A DNA stretch of 5,333 bases from Mailhella sp. (GTDB lineage Bacteria; Desulfobacterota; Desulfovibrionia; Desulfovibrionales; Desulfovibrionaceae). The stretch lies in NCBI GenBank assembly GCA_017411945.1, contig JAFQPD010000070.1:1-5333 (forward strand). Direction: 5' to 3'. Below are positions 4,135 through 5,333 of this stretch, one piece after another. Numbering within the stretch: the first letter of the stretch is position 1; each line of letters opens with the position of its first letter. The translations under genes were made by a program, and so were the position numbers. A model generated the notes under the pieces. The model saw only the letters and a list, made by a program, of their open reading frames with translations, was not told the origin of the DNA and ran no database searches.

Positions 4135-5133
4135 TTATGCGGGATTCTCGTCCTTGTGCAGGCACAGGCCGAAGAGGCGGTATTCCTTCACGCCGCTGCG
4201 CAGCACCTTCTCGCGGTATATCTGCACGCGGCAGAATTCCACCAGCTTTTCGTGCCTGTACCAGCGAAGGCGCAGAAGGCCGCCGAGGTAGCGCGTTTCC
4301 AGCTGGGGCGCGAAGGAGCGGTGGCTTCGGGTGAGTTCATGGAGCTGGCGGGCAAGGGCTTCGGGGTGCATCTTGTAGAGGTGGGCCACGCCGTCTTCCA
4401 CGGCGATGCGGATATCCTGCTTGCGGCGCGCTTTCTGTTCTTTCGTGGCGCTGGTCATGCTGGAATTGGGACGGATGCGGTACAGCGTGACGAGTTCGCC
4501 GATGCAGGCGATATGCGGCAGGCTGCCGATGATCTTGAGCCAGAAGCCCTTGTCTTCATGCAGTATCCTGCTGTCGTGGAAGCGGATGCCCTTGCGGCGC
4601 ATGTATTCTGCGGAAAAGAGCTTGCCCCACACCACGGCGTAGGAGAAGTCGAGCATGCGCTGGTAGTTCTGCACGGTGACCTGCACGTCGTCTTCATGCA
4701 TGAGCCTGAAGGTTTCGTTCAGCGTTCCGGCAGAATGGATGAGGTCGGCGCGGTCTTCATCGGGAAAGGCTTCGAAGCGGCCGGTGACCATGTCCGCCCC
4801 GGTGCGCATCAGGGCTTCATGCATGTTCTGCAGGGCATTTTCGGCCAGCAGGTCGTCGGAATCGAGGAAGATGAAATAGTCGCCCGTCATGGCGTCCATG
4901 CCGGCATTGCGGGCCGGGCCTATGCCCCTGTTGCCGCCAAGGTCCAGAACCTTCACGCGGCCGTCCTTCGCGGCATAGGCGTCCACTATGGCGCGGGAGC
5001 CGTCCTTGCCGCCGTCGTCCACGCAGATGACCTCGATGTTCCGGTACGACTGGGAAAGCACGCTGTCGAGGCAGGCCGCGACATATTTTTCCACATGATA
5101 AACAGGGATGATGACTGATATTTTTGGCTGCAT
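4135..5133 (-). CDS. Glycosyltransferase family 2 (GT-A fold)
   Basis: A 332-residue protein of the GT2 family, inverting enzymes that move a sugar from a nucleotide sugar onto a glycan or lipid acceptor, often for LPS, capsule or exopolysaccharide. It opens with KISVIIPVYHVEKYVAACLD (4-23), the nucleotide-binding start of the fold. VDDGGKDGS (38-46) has GG where most relatives read GS. Then come ARNAGMDAM (74-82), the metal-binding DSDD (91-94), HED (192-194, usual catalytic-base region) and YRIRPNSSMTS (218-228). The C-terminal 100 residues are charged and have no clear membrane helix, so the enzyme is probably cytosolic or loosely membrane-bound. The ATG at 5133 has AGGA 8 nt upstream. It appears to be a single-gene transcript with its own terminator and no other glycan genes beside it, so donor and acceptor cannot be told. 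Confidence 0.93.
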   Translation of the reverse strand: MQPKISVIIPVYHVEKYVAACLDSVLSQSYRNIEVICVDDGGKDGSRAIVDAYAAKDGRVKVLDLGGNRGIGPARNAGMDAMTGDYFIFLDSDDLLAENALQNMHEALMRTGADMVTGRFEAFPDEDRADLIHSAGTLNETFRLMHEDDVQVTVQNYQRMLDFSYAVVWGKLFSAEYMRRKGIRFHDSRILHEDKGFWLKIIGSLPHIACIGELVTLYRIRPNSSMTSATKEQKARRKQDIRIAVEDGVAHLYKMHPEALARQLHELTRSHRSFAPQLETRYLGGLLRLRWYRHEKLVEFCRVQIYREKVLRSGVKEYRLFGLCLHKDENPA

Positions 5134-5141
5134 GAACGTTG

Positions 5142-5145
5142 TCCT
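5142..5145 (-). promoter_or_regulatory. Ribosome binding site of the glycosyltransferase
   Basis: AGGA lies 8 nt before the ATG at 5133 and supports this start, which also gives the expected GT2 N-terminus. Confidence 0.55.
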
Positions 5146-5178
5146 GTGCTGATGTACGGGCGTTCTGCCCTTTCTGCC

Positions 5179-5207
5179 TGTCTACCATTTCCGCCATGGG
5201 CTGGCAA
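5179..5207 (-). promoter_or_regulatory. Possible sigma-70 promoter of the glycosyltransferase
   Basis: On the minus strand TTGCCA (5207-5202, five of six bases of TTGACA) is followed after 17 nt by TAGACA (5184-5179, only three of six of TATAAT). Spacing is ideal but the -10 is weak. It sits between the upstream terminator and the gene, where a promoter is needed. It overlaps an imperfect hairpin, TTCCG-CCAT/ATGG-CCGGAA, at 5189-5216. Confidence 0.3.
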
Positions 5208-5222
5208 TGGCCGGAATAGCAA

Positions 5223-5254
5223 AAGCCCCGTCGGCCAAACGACCAGCGGGGCTT
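5223..5254 (-). terminator. Terminator hairpin inside repeat C
   Basis: AAGCCCCG (5223-5230) pairs with CGGGGCTT (5247-5254). On the minus strand the stem is followed by TTGC within CGGGGCTTTTGC, a short U-tract. It should therefore stop minus-strand transcription coming from a gene right of the window, before the glycosyltransferase promoter. It is homologous to the hairpin at 431-462. Confidence 0.65.
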
Positions 5255-5279
5255 GATCAATTAAAAGTCTTTGGAAGAT

Positions 5280-5302
5280 GGGATGGGGGCGTGGGGGAAG
5301 GG
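5280..5302 (+). other. G-quadruplex motif in repeat C
   Basis: On the plus strand G-runs of 3, 5, 5 and 3 are split by loops of 2 (AT), 3 (CGT) and 2 (AA) nt, a canonical four-tract motif immediately before the terminal hairpin. Copy A has the same tracts with the centre loop changed to TTC. Folding is not shown, only predicted. Confidence 0.5.
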
Positions 5303-5333
5303 AAGGAAGCTTTTCTCCAGAAAAGTTCCTTCC

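Larger units (their letters stand above)
5222..5333 (+). repeat. Repeat copy C: terminator-linked G-rich hairpin repeat
   Basis: This is the most complete copy of the repeat. It holds a GC-rich terminator hairpin (5223-5254), the linker ATCAATTAAAAGTC, TTTGGAAGATGGGATGGGGG, a second five-G run, then a hairpin. The hairpin arms GGAAGGAAGCTTTTCT (5301-5316) and AGAAAAGTTCCTTCC (5319-5333) pair with one bulged G and a 2-nt loop, and may continue past the window. It is about 91% identical to copy A in inverted orientation, with nine mismatches over about 100 bp by hand count. Confidence 0.8.

Noticed and set aside
4012..5118. A 368-codon plus-strand frame antisense to the glycosyltransferase
   Set aside because: It mirrors the GT2 gene, shows no recognisable motif, and runs through the terminator and leader repeats.

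Overview
The window looks like chromosome from a GC-rich, anaerobic-type proteobacterium. Desulfovibrionaceae (Desulfovibrio, Bilophila or Mailhella relatives) is my best guess. It rests on the feel of the proteins and on the G-rich hairpin repeats between genes, not on a diagnostic marker. All real genes read on the minus strand: the start of a tyrosine integrase (cut by the left edge), azlD, azlC, uvrB and a family 2 glycosyltransferase. In transcription order, right to left, these are glycosyltransferase, terminator, uvrB, azlC-azlD, then the integrase start.

Left end (1-590): the first 41 codons of a P4-type integrase run off the window at base 1. Its upstream region (125-361) has no gene, is AT-rich in its distal half (about 37% GC over 241-360, counted by hand) and carries several short perfect palindromes. 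At 362 the sequence changes to a repeat cassette (copy A: half of a hairpin, a G-quadruplex motif, then a terminator-like hairpin). A related repeat (copy B) with a large hairpin lies just downstream of azlD. The abrupt end of copy A in the loop-proximal part of its hairpin suggests a mobile-element or deletion junction.

Middle (591-3944): azlC and azlD overlap by 8 nt and encode the two subunits of a branched-chain amino acid exporter. A 239-bp palindrome-rich spacer separates azlC from uvrB, the damage-recognition helicase of nucleotide excision repair, which is full length with all motifs.

Right part (3945-5333): the uvrB leader holds a perfect 23-bp palindrome and a longer imperfect inverted repeat. 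Next come the terminator of the glycosyltransferase gene and the gene itself. The last 110 bp is copy C, an inverted, roughly 91% identical partner of copy A. The genes are ordinary housekeeping or transport functions with no obvious shared pathway. The unusual content is the repeat family and the mobile-element edge, and I see no new multi-gene system.
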